Source of the DNA: Shewanella oncorhynchi
GTDB lineage: Bacteria > Pseudomonadota > Gammaproteobacteria > Enterobacterales > Shewanellaceae
Direction of reading: 5' to 3'
Length of the DNA: 64,000 nt
NCBI RefSeq assembly: GCF_012584455.1
Contig: NZ_JABAEB010000005.1
Span: 186,001 to 250,000, forward strand
Each line of letters opens with the position of its first letter. Positions within the stretch are counted from its first letter, which is position 1. The position numbers and the translations under genes were made by a program. This document shows, in pieces, positions 37,071 through 46,886 of this stretch. The notes beneath the pieces were generated by a model. That model saw nothing but the letters and a program-made list of their open reading frames with translations. It was not told where the DNA came from and searched no databases.

Positions 37071-38281
37071 TATTTAACTCCAGCGGCCGCAAGACTCGAT
37101 TCAGGAGTATTTTCTTTTGGTGTCTCAGTAGGCAATGCCGCTTCACCTAAGATTTTGACCATTTGCCCATTTGCCATACTGTTGAAGTGGGTCGTAGCGA
37201 CGCGTTCACCCGTTTTTAGACTGTCTTTGATGAACACATTTTCTAAATCACTACGAACCACATTTACTTGGCGCATTTCAATGATATTTTTGTCGTTGAC
37301 TAGGGCGACTTGGTCGTTACGAACCACATGGCGGGGCAATTTGACTATGCCATCGACAGTGCGGCCCTTGATGACTGCATTGACGAAGCTGCCGTATTTA
37401 AGTGGTAAGCTACCTGGCACTTTATTCGCGCGCAGATAGGGATCTTTGATTTCTGCGACTAAATACACCATGCGATTTTCGGCATCGATAACACCTTCAC
37501 TGCGGATAATATTGCCTTCCCAAGTATTTTCTTTGCCCGCCAAAGAGGCGCTAAGCGTGACTTGGGTATCGGGATTATCGACAGACTCTAGATAGGCTAA
37601 ATCATCATTAGAAATGGGTAAGCGGATTTCGGCAACGCGAGTATCGTAGAGCTCACCTAGATTAGTGCCTAAGCTAACGTATTGCCCTAAATCGACATTT
37701 CTAACTTTGATTATGCCATCAAAGGGCGCGCGAATAACCGTGCGCTCAAGGTTACGTTGGGCGCGCGCCAGTGCTGCCTGCGCATATTTTACGTTAGCTT
37801 GTTCTTTTTTGAGTTGCGGGATACGTAGACCTAACTCAGGGGGCAAGCCCTTGTCGTAGCCTTTGAATTCGATTTTAGCGACTTCACCACGGGCTATTTC
37901 TTCGTTCAGTGCGGCGGTGGCTTGGGCCAGCGTCGCTTCGGCTTGCATTAAGTCAGCCTCGTAATCTGAGGGTTCGATTTGCGCTAATTGGTCGCCTTTC
38001 TTGACTATGCCACCTGCAACAAAATGAGGGGAGATAGTGAGCATTCTGCCTTGAACTTCGGTTACGAGTTGGGTTTTATACTTTGGGGTAACCACGCCGT
38101 AGGAAGGTAAGTTTAGCGATACTGTTTGCTGAGTCACTTGCGTGACATCAACGATAGGAATGGGCATCTCTTCAGGTTTTTGTTCTGGCGCCTCCTTCGT
38201 TTGCATTAATAAGGCTGCGCCAAAGACAAACAGCAGCAGAATAAGAAAAGGAGACAGTCTCCTCAGTAGGGTCTTCATCAT
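37070..38281 (-). CDS. RND efflux periplasmic adaptor (membrane fusion protein)
   Basis: 403 residues (start 38281, or the next ATG at 38278). An N-terminal membrane anchor (10-27) is followed by a lipoyl-like half motif VVTPKYKTQLVTEVQGRM and the coiled-coil hairpin (about 110-175, EATLAQATAALNEEIAR and QLKKEQANVKYAQAALARAQ). The second lipoyl half IRAPFDGIIKVRNVDLGQYVSLGTNLGEL and a beta-barrel follow. Together with the downstream permease it forms a tripartite exporter with an outer-membrane channel. The start of this gene lies in a 363-bp gap behind the srmB terminator, where its promoter must sit. Confidence 0.92.
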   Translation of the reverse strand: MMKTLLRRLSPFLILLLFVFGAALLMQTKEAPEQKPEEMPIPIVDVTQVTQQTVSLNLPSYGVVTPKYKTQLVTEVQGRMLTISPHFVAGGIVKKGDQLAQIEPSDYEADLMQAEATLAQATAALNEEIARGEVAKIEFKGYDKGLPPELGLRIPQLKKEQANVKYAQAALARAQRNLERTVIRAPFDGIIKVRNVDLGQYVSLGTNLGELYDTRVAEIRLPISNDDLAYLESVDNPDTQVTLSASLAGKENTWEGNIIRSEGVIDAENRMVYLVAEIKDPYLRANKVPGSLPLKYGSFVNAVIKGRTVDGIVKLPRHVVRNDQVALVNDKNIIEMRQVNVVRSDLENVFIKDSLKTGERVATTHFNSMANGQMVKILGEAALPTETPKENTPESSLAAAGVK

Positions 38282-38594
38282 ATAATGGTTAAATCCATGC
38301 TAATCGCGTAATGGGGTTAAAGTAGCAGAGTCGGCCACGCCAATAAATTTATTTTTGTAAATTAAATGTTTCTAAAAGTGATGCCGCGACAGATATGCGC
38401 ATCATGCATCGATATTTGGGCGAAAATTAGAGCAGAAAGGTGATGAAAGGTTCAGTTAGGTGATTGGAATATATTGAAATAAGAATGAATACGCATTGGG
38501 GTTAACTGCTCTAAACCCGCCGCATTTCATTCTATATAATTAAACATAGCAGGATATTTTTAGTAAAATCACCCACGTAAGTTATATTTTGGTA
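38282..38594. other. Intergenic region upstream of the efflux operon
   Basis: About 310 AT-rich bases with no gene. It must contain the promoter of the adaptor-permease operon. I see no clear operator; no regulator gene is next to the operon. Confidence 0.45.
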
Positions 38595-38620
38595 ATAAAA
38601 AAGCCGCATATAGCGGCTTT
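38595..38620 (-). terminator. Terminator of srmB
   Basis: The stem AAAGCCGC/GCGGCTTT with a 5-nt loop has a T-run on the minus strand, 24 bp past the srmB stop. Confidence 0.9.
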
Positions 38621-38643
38621 AGTTTGGTAAGTTTAAGCGGGTG

Positions 38644-39903
38644 TTACTTTTTCTTACGGGCGATTTTACTCGCTTTCTTTGCCGCTTCTTTCTTGCTCGT
38701 TTTCTTCGCAGCTTCTTTCGCTTTCACTTTGGCTTTTTTCTTACCCGGTGTGCGCGCTTCTTTATTCTTTGGACGCAGCTCTTCGATCACGCGGCGTTTC
38801 AACGGTTGCTCGATATAACGCTCGATTTTACCGACGATACGCATGTCGTGGGCTTCGGCAAGCGAAATTGCTGTACCTTTTGCGCCAGCGCGGCCAGTAC
38901 GGCCAATGCGGTGGATATAAGTGTCGGCAGAACGTGGCATATCGAAGTTGATCACATGAGTGATATCGTCGATATCGATACCGCGTGCAGCCACATCGGT
39001 CGCCAACAGGACATTGACTTCACCTTTAGTAAAGCGACTCAAGGCTTGGAAGCGTTTCTTCTGTTCCATATCGCCACGCATAAAGGCGCAGGGAATACCG
39101 ACTTTCAGTAACTGGCCTTCTAGGCTAGAAACGATGTCGCGGGTTTTCACAAATACGATAGTCCGTTTGACATCTTCTTGGCGTAGCAGATGACACAACA
39201 GCGCAAATTTATGCTCTTTATCATCGGCTAAGTGGATCCATTGGTGGATCTTGGCTTTTTCACTGCGTGGGGCTTCAACATCGATTTCAATCGGGTCGTT
39301 TAACACTTCACGGGCAAAACGTTGTACACCGCCGCCTTCTAAGGTGGCAGAGAACAGCATGTTCTGTTTGCGGCCTTGGGCCTCAATAGCAATGGCTTGC
39401 ACCACAGAAGAGAAGCCCATGTCTAACATGCGATCGGCTTCGTCGATAATTAAGATATCGACTTCTTGGGCGTTGAAATTGCCTTTGTCTAAATATTCCA
39501 TCAGGCGGCCTGGGGTCGCGACCAGAATATCGACGTTGCCTGCTAAGGCTTCTTCCTGTGGTCCATAAGGAACGCCACCAGTAACGATAGCAATATCTAA
39601 ACCTTGGCCCGTGGCTAGGTGACTCGCATAACGGTGGATTTGGCTGGCTAACTCACGGGTTGGCGTGAGGATTAGCACCCTTGCTTGTCCAGCAAAACGA
39701 CGGGGAAAATCGATCAAATGTTGTAGCGATGGCAGTAAAAAGCTCGCTGTTTTACCTGTTCCTGTCGGGGCGCGCGCAAGAATATCTCTTTGCTCTAGGG
39801 CGTAAGGAATCGTTTCTTGCTGAATCGTAGTGGGTGAATGATGCCCCATGGCATTAAGCGACTCTAATAAGCTAGGGTCAAGCTGGAAATCTTCAAATTG
39901 CAT
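38644..39903 (-). CDS. srmB: DEAD-box ATP-dependent RNA helicase SrmB
   Basis: The 419-residue helicase assists assembly of the 50S ribosomal subunit in E. coli. Motif I ARAPTGTGKT (45-52), Ia PTRELASQ, DEAD (154-157), SAT in LLFSATLEG and the C-terminal HRIGRTGRAG are present. The order and wording (KIHQW, ATDVAARGID, VINFDMPRSADTYIHRIG, VIEELRPK) match SrmB of E. coli closely. The tail is Lys/Ala-rich repeats, likely an RNA-binding basic extension. The gene is adjacent to trmN6, as in E. coli. Confidence 0.92.
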   Translation of the reverse strand: MQFEDFQLDPSLLESLNAMGHHSPTTIQQETIPYALEQRDILARAPTGTGKTASFLLPSLQHLIDFPRRFAGQARVLILTPTRELASQIHRYASHLATGQGLDIAIVTGGVPYGPQEEALAGNVDILVATPGRLMEYLDKGNFNAQEVDILIIDEADRMLDMGFSSVVQAIAIEAQGRKQNMLFSATLEGGGVQRFAREVLNDPIEIDVEAPRSEKAKIHQWIHLADDKEHKFALLCHLLRQEDVKRTIVFVKTRDIVSSLEGQLLKVGIPCAFMRGDMEQKKRFQALSRFTKGEVNVLLATDVAARGIDIDDITHVINFDMPRSADTYIHRIGRTGRAGAKGTAISLAEAHDMRIVGKIERYIEQPLKRRVIEELRPKNKEARTPGKKKAKVKAKEAAKKTSKKEAAKKASKIARKKK

Positions 39904-40139
39904 GCGCAGCGTCTCGACGGATAATAGCGAAGCATTATAAAGGTTATGGCGGTTAACTTAAATAACTTATCTAGATCTCCTGTGTTTATCTTCTGTGTCA
40001 GTAAAGCTTTATGGTAATTGGCATAAGTTAATTACTTTTAGGTCAATGTATTAGCATTTAATTTGTGGGAAATTGGACCTTTCGTTAAATTTGCCAAACT
40101 TAGCGAGCTTTACTTAATGTGTCAGGATTGGACTCGATA

Positions 40140-40856
40140 TCAGTATTTAAGGTAAAAATCTCGAACCAATTGCACCATGGTTTGTGTGTATTGGCCTGAA
40201 CGTTCACGAATAGTGATATCACTGAGCTTTGGAGCCATTTGTGGATGAGTCTTGTGGGCGAGTACGCAGAGTACTCGATTAGCGCTTTTCCCTACAATGC
40301 TGATAAGGTTGGTTATTTCAATCAAATCGAGCTGAGAGTGCGTTAATATTTCGTCGAAACGCGCCATACTCTGCATTGGTAATATGAGACTTGCCTTTCC
40401 TTGCGGTGCTAGGCACACATGAATGGCATCGAGTAGTGCGGTAAAGCTTAAGCTATCTGTGTGACGGGCCATAGCGCGCTGGGATTGTATCGCTTGCGTG
40501 CCTTGCTCAAAATAGGGGGGATTACAAATTATGTGTTCAAAATACCCTTGATACTCAGTTTGTTGGCAAAAGTCTTGGATGCTGCAATTAACTAAGGTCA
40601 GTCGATTAGCCCAAGGACTATTGTGGAAGTTATGTTGGCAAGCATGGGCGGCATTGGTGTCTAATTCGACACTGGTGATATGTGCTTGACTGCGCTGAGC
40701 TGCCATTAAACTGAGTAAGCCGCTGCCTGCGCCTATATCTAAGATTGATTTCGCGGTGGTCAGTTGTGCCCATGCCCCAAGGACGACGCTGTCTGTGCCT
40801 ACGGCCATGCCGCAATTCATGTCATCGATATGAAATTGTTTAAAAGTGAATGCCAT
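40140..40856 (-). CDS. trmN6: tRNA1(Val) A37 N6-methyltransferase
   Basis: The 238-residue enzyme (YfiC) methylates N6 of adenosine 37 in tRNA-Val. The Rossmann methyltransferase has [18 protein letters not shown] (40-46, SAM loop) and the catalytic NPPY (112-115), the signature of N6-adenine methyltransferases. The N-terminal [22 protein letters not shown] is typical of the YfiC group. Its gene neighbours srmB, as in enterobacteria. Confidence 0.9.
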   Translation of the reverse strand: MAFTFKQFHIDDMNCGMAVGTDSVVLGAWAQLTTAKSILDIGAGSGLLSLMAAQRSQAHITSVELDTNAAHACQHNFHNSPWANRLTLVNCSIQDFCQQTEYQGYFEHIICNPPYFEQGTQAIQSQRAMARHTDSLSFTALLDAIHVCLAPQGKASLILPMQSMARFDEILTHSQLDLIEITNLISIVGKSANRVLCVLAHKTHPQMAPKLSDITIRERSGQYTQTMVQLVRDFYLKY

Positions 40857-41384
40857 GGGGAGTTAATTTTGCCGTTCTAAAGTGATTTAGGCCCAATATT
40901 GGGCGCGCAATATTCTAATTCTAGCCCTCGTTTTTAGCTAATGTTTTTAAACAGTCGCATCTGTCCTAGCTGTATGAATTTGTGTCGCCAAATCATTTAC
41001 TATTTTACGTGGTAATACTGATTTCACTTAATTAACGCTTTAATTTATTGCCTTAGAAACCTTTTATTAGCAGTTAATTAGCATTATTTCGCTTTTTTTG
41101 CCTGAACGGACTTGTTGTCTTGTATTGATGCTTTAAGTCTGGTATTAGTTTCGCCCCCATTTTTAATCACTTTTAAGATTAACGGATAGGTAAACGAGTT
41201 TGCTGGTGAATTAGTAGTCAGCCTGGCTACATAAACGTTCGCCATCGTTTATAAACTCGGCAGATATCGAACATATTTACCACGGAATTGTGTAAACATA
41301 GATTTGCACTCCGGATGGGCTTTGTTTTAGCTATGGCTAATCGACACATAATCACTTAAGTTTGTAAAAAAACAATAAGACAAG
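40857..41384. other. Intergenic region upstream of brnQ
   Basis: About 530 bases without a gene. It holds an inverted repeat ATAAACG/CGTTTAT with an 8-nt loop at 41231-41252, about 140 bp before brnQ, and AT-rich stretches. It may contain a long leader or divergent promoters for trmN6 and brnQ, but I see no clear riboswitch or tRNA-like element. Confidence 0.4.
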
Positions 41385-42797
41385 ATGGGGCTTCCAGTGC
41401 AAGACAATCAGATGAGTATCGGAGATACATTAGGCTTAGGTTTTATGACCTTTGCGTTCTTTTTAGGTGCGGGAAACCTAATTTTTCCACCATTCGCGGG
41501 TATGTTAGCGGGCGAAAATATGCCCCTCGCCATGTTGGGTTTTTTGATTACCGCCGTAGGTTTACCTTTAGTTGGACTGATTGCTGTCGCTAAGGCTCAA
41601 GGTAAGGTTATGGCTATGCTGCCAGTATTTGCAGCAACGACATTGGCTGTCGCGATTTACATTATTATCGGCCCCGCTTTTGCTGCGCCGCGTACGGGAT
41701 TAGTGGCTTACGAGATTGGCGCTAAGCCATTTATCGATGACACCACGGCAACGTTTTTGCTGGGCAGTTTAGAATTAAACCTGACGCAACTGCTATACAC
41801 ATTAGGTTTCTTCGCTGTCACTATGTTGCTGGCGCTTTTCCCTGGTAAGTTGCTCGATAGCGTAGGTAAAGTATTAACGCCTATTTTATTGATTTTGTTG
41901 GTCGGATTAGCCGTCTCCGTGCTGTTTTTACCTGCATCCGAAGTGGGCCAAGCTGTGGGGGATTACCAACAGCATCCGCTGACCAAAGGTATTTTGGAAG
42001 GCTATAACACTATGGATACGTTAGCATCCTTGATGTTTGGTATGTTGATTATTGATATCCTGCGTAAAAAGGGCATTGACCAACCCAGTGATCAAACTAA
42101 GTATCTAATCCGTGCAGCCTTTATTGCCGCCGCTGGTTTAACTTTTGTGTATGTGTCCTTGTTCTTTTTAGGTGCAACCGCTGGCGATATCGCTATCGGC
42201 ACTAAAAATGGTGGCGAAATATTAACAAATTACGTGACCCGCGAGTTTGGGGAACTAGGCTCAGTCTTGTTGTCATCAGTCGTGACTTTAGCTTGTTTAA
42301 CCACTGCGGTTGGGCTGGTGAGTGCGTGTTCTGAGTTCTTTAATGAGCTGATGCCTAAACTGTCTTACCGTTTCCTCGTGATCTTTTTAAGCTTGATATG
42401 CGCTGTGATTGCGAACGTGGGCCTAAGTCAGTTGATTGCTATTAGTATTCCCGTATTAATGACGATTTATCCTGTGGCTATTGCTCTTGTGGTTGTGACT
42501 TTCCTGACCGCTTATTTTGCGAATCCACAGTTTGCACATCGTGCAGTACTGAGCGTGGCACTGTTTTTCGGCATCTTCGATGGTCTTAAAGTGGCAGCGA
42601 AAAGTTTGACTGACGCTGATGGTCAAGCCATGAATGGCTTAGCACAGGTTTTTATCCATATAGTGAATGTTATGTCTCCAGTGTTATCTAAGCTGCCACT
42701 CTATGAAGAAGGTATGGCTTGGTTATTGCCGACCATTGCGACGATTGCACTGTGTTTAGTATTCGGTCGTGGCCGTGGTCAAACGGCTGCAGCCTAG
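41385..42797 (+). CDS. brnQ: Branched-chain amino acid transporter BrnQ
   Basis: The 470-residue LIVCS-family carrier has 12 hydrophobic segments. The opening SIGDTLGLGFMTFAFFLGAGNLIFPP and the following GPAFAAPRTGLVAYEIGAKPF are the family signatures. It imports leucine, isoleucine and valine with sodium or protons. The start is uncertain: ATG 41385, GTG 41397 (preceded by GGGG) and ATG 41412 are possible. It ends at a strong terminator that leads straight into xerD. Confidence 0.9.
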   Translation: MGLPVQDNQMSIGDTLGLGFMTFAFFLGAGNLIFPPFAGMLAGENMPLAMLGFLITAVGLPLVGLIAVAKAQGKVMAMLPVFAATTLAVAIYIIIGPAFAAPRTGLVAYEIGAKPFIDDTTATFLLGSLELNLTQLLYTLGFFAVTMLLALFPGKLLDSVGKVLTPILLILLVGLAVSVLFLPASEVGQAVGDYQQHPLTKGILEGYNTMDTLASLMFGMLIIDILRKKGIDQPSDQTKYLIRAAFIAAAGLTFVYVSLFFLGATAGDIAIGTKNGGEILTNYVTREFGELGSVLLSSVVTLACLTTAVGLVSACSEFFNELMPKLSYRFLVIFLSLICAVIANVGLSQLIAISIPVLMTIYPVAIALVVVTFLTAYFANPQFAHRAVLSVALFFGIFDGLKVAAKSLTDADGQAMNGLAQVFIHIVNVMSPVLSKLPLYEEGMAWLLPTIATIALCLVFGRGRGQTAAA

Positions 42798-42874
42798 GCT
42801 TTGCATTTGAGTTCTCGTCTTTATGCTTAACTCAGTTAAGCTTATGCAGGCTTAGACATATTTAAATTAATATC

Positions 42875-42906
42875 AACGGCGTATCATTTGATTACGCCGT
42901 TTTTTT
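42875..42906 (+). terminator. Terminator of brnQ, 11 bp before xerD start
   Basis: The stem AACGGCGTA/TACGCCGTT is followed by a run of seven T. It ends immediately before the xerD ribosome site. Confidence 0.92.
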
Positions 42907-42917
42907 ATGGAGTATTT

Positions 42918-43820
42918 GTGCCTAAAACCTATATGCCAGATCCACTTATCGATGCTTTTCTTGATGATCTTTGGTCAAGCAAGGGACTGAGTGATAACAC
43001 GCTATCGGCCTATCGTACCGATTTACGCCATTTTGATCGTTATCAAGGTCAGCAAGGCGTGACGTTACTCGCGGTTTCTCAGGCCGATGTTAGGGCATAT
43101 CTGGCCTTTAGAGTTGAGCAGAATTTTGCGCGTACCAGTAGCGCTCGGTTGCTCAGCAGCTTACGGCGTTTCTATACTTATTTGGTGCAGACCAAACAGA
43201 TTTCAGCCGATCCTATGGCCTTAGTCGAGTCGCCTAAGTTAACGCGTCATTTGCCGGATTCTCTGAGTGAGTCGCAGGTTGACCGTTTACTGTCTGAGCC
43301 CAATGTGGATGATGCCGTCGAATGCCGTGACAAGGCAATGCTAGAGCTTTTGTATGCAACTGGCCTCAGGGTGAGTGAACTTGTCGGCTTGACCATGGAG
43401 CAAATGAGTTTGCGCCAAGGCTTAGTACGTATTGTGGGCAAGGGTGGCAAAGAGCGTCTTGTGCCGCTGGGGGAATTGGCTATTACCGAAGTGGAGGGCT
43501 ACATGAAATTTGCTCGCCAAGAGTTGCTCGGTAATAAACAATCTGATGTGGTATTTCCGTCGAAACGCGGGCAGATGATGACGCGGCAAACTTTTTGGCA
43601 TCGGATTAAACTTTATGCTCTGCGTGCGGGGATTGAAACTGCATTATCACCGCACACTTTACGCCATGCTTTTGCCACTCATTTGCTCAATCACGGTGCC
43701 GATCTGCGGGTTGTCCAACTGTTATTAGGTCACAGCGACTTATCGACGACACAGATTTATACCCATGTAGCACGGGCAAGATTGCAGGAATTGCATCAAC
43801 AGCATCATCCTAGAGGCTAA
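42918..43820 (+). CDS. xerD: Tyrosine recombinase XerD
   Basis: The 300-residue recombinase resolves chromosome dimers at dif together with XerC. It starts at GTG 42918 with GGAG 5 bp upstream; the frame extends back to 42888, but inside the brnQ terminator. N-terminal core-binding domain includes LSDNTLSAYRTDLRHF. Catalytic residues are in place: ATGLR (R151), KGGKER (K175), HTLRH (H246, R249), GH (H272) and Tyr281 in TTQIYTHVA. Followed by dsbC and recJ, the order known from E. coli, which supports XerD over XerC. Confidence 0.93.
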   Translation: MPKTYMPDPLIDAFLDDLWSSKGLSDNTLSAYRTDLRHFDRYQGQQGVTLLAVSQADVRAYLAFRVEQNFARTSSARLLSSLRRFYTYLVQTKQISADPMALVESPKLTRHLPDSLSESQVDRLLSEPNVDDAVECRDKAMLELLYATGLRVSELVGLTMEQMSLRQGLVRIVGKGGKERLVPLGELAITEVEGYMKFARQELLGNKQSDVVFPSKRGQMMTRQTFWHRIKLYALRAGIETALSPHTLRHAFATHLLNHGADLRVVQLLLGHSDLSTTQIYTHVARARLQELHQQHHPRG

Positions 43821-43960
43821 AAAAGGATTTAGTTACAGCATAAATTTGCTTTCCGCGCGGCTTGTCTGTAACTTTTTGCCCCTATACAGGGTCTATTGAA
43901 TATCTCGAGTTAGAACGGCCCCAATATCTCGTTGTAGCGACACAATTTATAGGATGTCCC

Positions 43961-44686
43961 ATGAAGTTGACCCCAGCATTATCCTTAGTTTTTGCCCTCC
44001 TAGTTGCACCACTTGCCAGCGCTGCCACTGCGACGTCTCCCGATACCGCTGCGATTAAGCAAAAACTCGGTGAGATGTTAGATGTTGAAGTCATTTCTAT
44101 GCAGGACTCACCAATTGAGGGCTTGTATCAAGCCATGACTAACCGCGGCGTGCTCTATATTAGCCGTGATGGTTCAAAACTATTCCACGGTAGTGTGTAT
44201 GATATCGATAAGGGCATGAAAAACTTAACCGAAGCCGCATTAGCGGGTCCGCGTTTAGAAATGATGAAGCCGCTTGAAGAGAATATGCTTGTCTATAAAG
44301 CGAAAAACGAAAAACACGTGGTCACTGTATTTACCGATGTTAGTTGTGGTTATTGCCGTAAATTGCATAGCCAAATGTCTGACTACAATAAACTTGGTAT
44401 TACAGTGCGTTACTTAGCCTTCCCGCGCGCGGGTGTGCCGTCAGCTAATGCCGATGAGATGCAAGCTATCTGGTGTGCTAAAGATCCATTAAAAGCCATG
44501 ACTGATGCTAAAGCAGGCAGCAAAGTTGCCGCGGCAACATGTGATGCTAAAATTGCCGAGCAATATGCTTTAGGTACAACCTTTGGTGTCAATGGTACGC
44601 CTGCAATCGTATTAGAAGATGGCAATATGATCCCTGGTTATCAACCGCCTGAAGACTTATTACGCACCTTAGAGGCACGTCAGTAA
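43961..44686 (+). CDS. dsbC: Periplasmic disulfide isomerase DsbC
   Basis: 241 residues from the ATG at 43961 with AGGATG upstream; the frame runs back to 43862. A cleavable signal peptide (about 1-21), a dimerisation domain (22-85) and a thioredoxin-fold domain with TDVSCGYCRKLH (C129-C132, the CGYC of DsbC) follow. C172 and C194 form the structural disulfide. It shuffles wrong disulfides in the periplasm and is kept reduced by DsbD. It lies in the xerD-dsbC-recJ group. Confidence 0.94.
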   Translation: MKLTPALSLVFALLVAPLASAATATSPDTAAIKQKLGEMLDVEVISMQDSPIEGLYQAMTNRGVLYISRDGSKLFHGSVYDIDKGMKNLTEAALAGPRLEMMKPLEENMLVYKAKNEKHVVTVFTDVSCGYCRKLHSQMSDYNKLGITVRYLAFPRAGVPSANADEMQAIWCAKDPLKAMTDAKAGSKVAAATCDAKIAEQYALGTTFGVNGTPAIVLEDGNMIPGYQPPEDLLRTLEARQ

Positions 44687-44714
44687 CAGCCTAAAATGTA
44701 AAATTTTTCCCACG

Positions 44715-44742
44715 AAAGGTGAGCTTAAGGCTCACCTTTTTG
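44715..44742 (+). terminator. Terminator of dsbC, just before recJ
   Basis: The perfect stem AAAGGTGAGC/GCTCACCTTT with a 5-nt loop is followed by TTTT. It ends about 40 bp before the chosen recJ start. Confidence 0.9.
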
Positions 44743-44780
44743 TTATCTTATTGCCACGATTTCATGAGAGTTTGAGTCCC

Positions 44781-46505
44781 TTGATCCATAAGATAGTCCG
44801 TCGCCCAACCGTTGATGATAGCCATTTACCCGCTCATCTTTCGCCGCTATTGAAACAGCTTTACGCTCGTCGTGGTGCGCTAACCCACGAATGCGAGCTT
44901 GTCCTTAAGGGTCTATTAAGACCTGAAACTATGAAAGGGTTGCCCGAAGCCGCGGTGCTTATCGCCGATGCCATGCAGGCGAATAAGTCGATTCTGATCG
45001 TGGGTGACTTTGACGCAGACGGCGCCACATCGACCAGTGTGTGTATGTTGGCGCTGCGGATGATGGGCGCGGTGAAAGTGGATTATTTGATCCCCAATCG
45101 CTTCGATTATGGTTACGGCTTAAGCCCTGAAATTGTTGCAGTTGCGGCGTCTAAACAGGCTGAAATGCTGATCACTGTCGATAACGGTATTTCATCAATT
45201 GACGGTGTTGCAGCGGCCAAAGCCTTTGGTATGCAAGTGGTGATTACCGACCATCATTTACCCGGCCATGAGTTACCCGCTGCCGATGCGATAGTGAACC
45301 CTAACCAACCGGGCTGTCCATTTGCCAGTAAATCGATAGCGGGTGTCGGCGTGGCCTTTTATTTGATGACCGCATTAAGGGCTGAATTACGGACGCGAAA
45401 CTGGTATCAAACCCATGGTATTGCTGAGCCTAATTTAGGCACACTACTCGATATCGTTGCCCTTGGCACCGTTGCCGATGTGGTGTCACTCGATGCCAAT
45501 AATCGTATTTTGGTTGAAGCAGGTTTACAGCGCGTGCGAGCCGGGCGTTGCCGTGTGGGGATTACTGCGTTGCTTGAAGTGGCGAAGCGAAATCCGGCGC
45601 GGATTGTCGCATCCGACTTTGGTTTTGCCGTGGGCCCAAGGCTTAATGCTGCAGGCAGGCTGGATGAAATGGCACTTGGGGTTGAAACCTTACTCTGTGA
45701 AGACATGATGTATGCGCGGCGTATGGCAGCGGAACTCGATGGGTTAAACCAAGAACGCCGTGAGCTGGAAGTCGGCATGCAGCAGGAAGCCTTAAAAAGC
45801 CTTGAGCACTTAAAGCTTAACGAAGCCGAGTTGCCTTGGGGAATTGCCTTATTTCAAGAGGATTGGCATCAAGGCGTGATCGGGATTTTGGCTTCGCGCA
45901 TTAAAGACAAATACCATAGACCCGTGATTGCCTTTGCCGATGCGGGCAATGGTGAAATTAAAGGTTCTGCGCGTTCGATCAAAGGCTTGCATATGCGCGA
46001 CTTATTGGAGTTAGTGAACACTCGCCATCCGGGACTGATTATCAAATTTGGTGGTCATGCAATGGCGGCGGGTTTATCGCTCAAAGCGGGCAGTTTTGCT
46101 ACATTTGCTAAAGCCTATGATAATGCGGTGCGTGAGCAGCTTAAACCTGAGTTGTTAACGGGCGAGCTTTGGTCCGATGGCGAACTCACTCCAGCAGAGT
46201 TGAATCTTGAAATGGCTCAGTTACTGCGTAATGCGGGACCTTGGGGACAAGCTTTCGAAGAGCCGTTATTCGATGGTTACTTTACGATAGTGCAACAACG
46301 TCTTGTCGGTGAGCGCCACCTTAAGCTCGTACTCGAAACCCAATGCGGCACTGTGATGCTCGATGCCATTGCCTTTAATGTGGATTTGCACACTTGGCCA
46401 GATGCGACGATTAATCATGCTCGTGTTGTGTATAAACTCGATGTGAATGAGTATCGCGGCAATTTTTCGCTGCAACTTATGGTTGAGCAAATCGAAGCTA
46501 TGTAA
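44781..46505 (+). CDS. recJ: Single-strand 5'-3' exonuclease RecJ
   Basis: 574 residues if the TTG at 44781 is used, close to the 577 of E. coli RecJ; the frame opens at TTG 44751. No ATG is available near the N-terminus. Core motifs VGDFDADGATS (75-84) and ITDHH (156-159, the DHH motif) bind the two manganese ions; DNG and GIALFQEDWHQGVIGILASRIKD (DHHA1) follow. RecJ acts in RecF recombination, mismatch and base-excision repair. It lies behind the dsbC terminator. Neither start has a good ribosome site. Confidence 0.93.
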   Translation: MIHKIVRRPTVDDSHLPAHLSPLLKQLYARRGALTHECELVLKGLLRPETMKGLPEAAVLIADAMQANKSILIVGDFDADGATSTSVCMLALRMMGAVKVDYLIPNRFDYGYGLSPEIVAVAASKQAEMLITVDNGISSIDGVAAAKAFGMQVVITDHHLPGHELPAADAIVNPNQPGCPFASKSIAGVGVAFYLMTALRAELRTRNWYQTHGIAEPNLGTLLDIVALGTVADVVSLDANNRILVEAGLQRVRAGRCRVGITALLEVAKRNPARIVASDFGFAVGPRLNAAGRLDEMALGVETLLCEDMMYARRMAAELDGLNQERRELEVGMQQEALKSLEHLKLNEAELPWGIALFQEDWHQGVIGILASRIKDKYHRPVIAFADAGNGEIKGSARSIKGLHMRDLLELVNTRHPGLIIKFGGHAMAAGLSLKAGSFATFAKAYDNAVREQLKPELLTGELWSDGELTPAELNLEMAQLLRNAGPWGQAFEEPLFDGYFTIVQQRLVGERHLKLVLETQCGTVMLDAIAFNVDLHTWPDATINHARVVYKLDVNEYRGNFSLQLMVEQIEAM

Positions 46506-46522
46506 GATGACAAGGAGTGAAG

Positions 46523-46852
46523 TTGAAATCATTATCCGATAAAAAAATCCGCCAGCTACTTAAGCGTTTTGCTTGGATATATGTTGTCTGCTTAAGCATT
46601 CCGTTTATCTCAACTTTACTCACCACTAAGGCTCAGGGGCAAATGCTACTTATGGGGATTTGGCCCGCAGCCTCCTTGTTTTACTTTCTCGCTTACCGTT
46701 ATTTAGCTAAATCCTTTAAGTATGAAATCAATCGCCACTTAGCTTTTAGTTATCATGGCGGTGGCACTTTAGCGGGGGCTTTGTATTCGTTAGCTAAAGT
46801 GGTGTTATTAGCGATGGCATTTATGATATTTATGAGTGCCAATAACACCTGA
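46523..46852 (+). CDS. Small three-helix membrane protein of unknown function
   Basis: 109 residues from the TTG at 46523, with AGGAG at 46513-46517 (the GTG at 46517 lies inside that ribosome site and is unlikely). It has hydrophobic stretches at about 14-34, 44-60 and 90-105. It begins 17 bp after recJ and probably shares its transcript. No family is recognised. Confidence 0.6.
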   Translation: MKSLSDKKIRQLLKRFAWIYVVCLSIPFISTLLTTKAQGQMLLMGIWPAASLFYFLAYRYLAKSFKYEINRHLAFSYHGGGTLAGALYSLAKVVLLAMAFMIFMSANNT

Positions 46853-46886
46853 ACTGACGTTAACGGAAAATTTCGGAGAAAGGAAA

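Noticed and set aside
37059..37439. Reading frames antisense to the efflux adaptor, permease, srmB and fccA
   Set aside because: They are shadows of strongly supported genes on the other strand.
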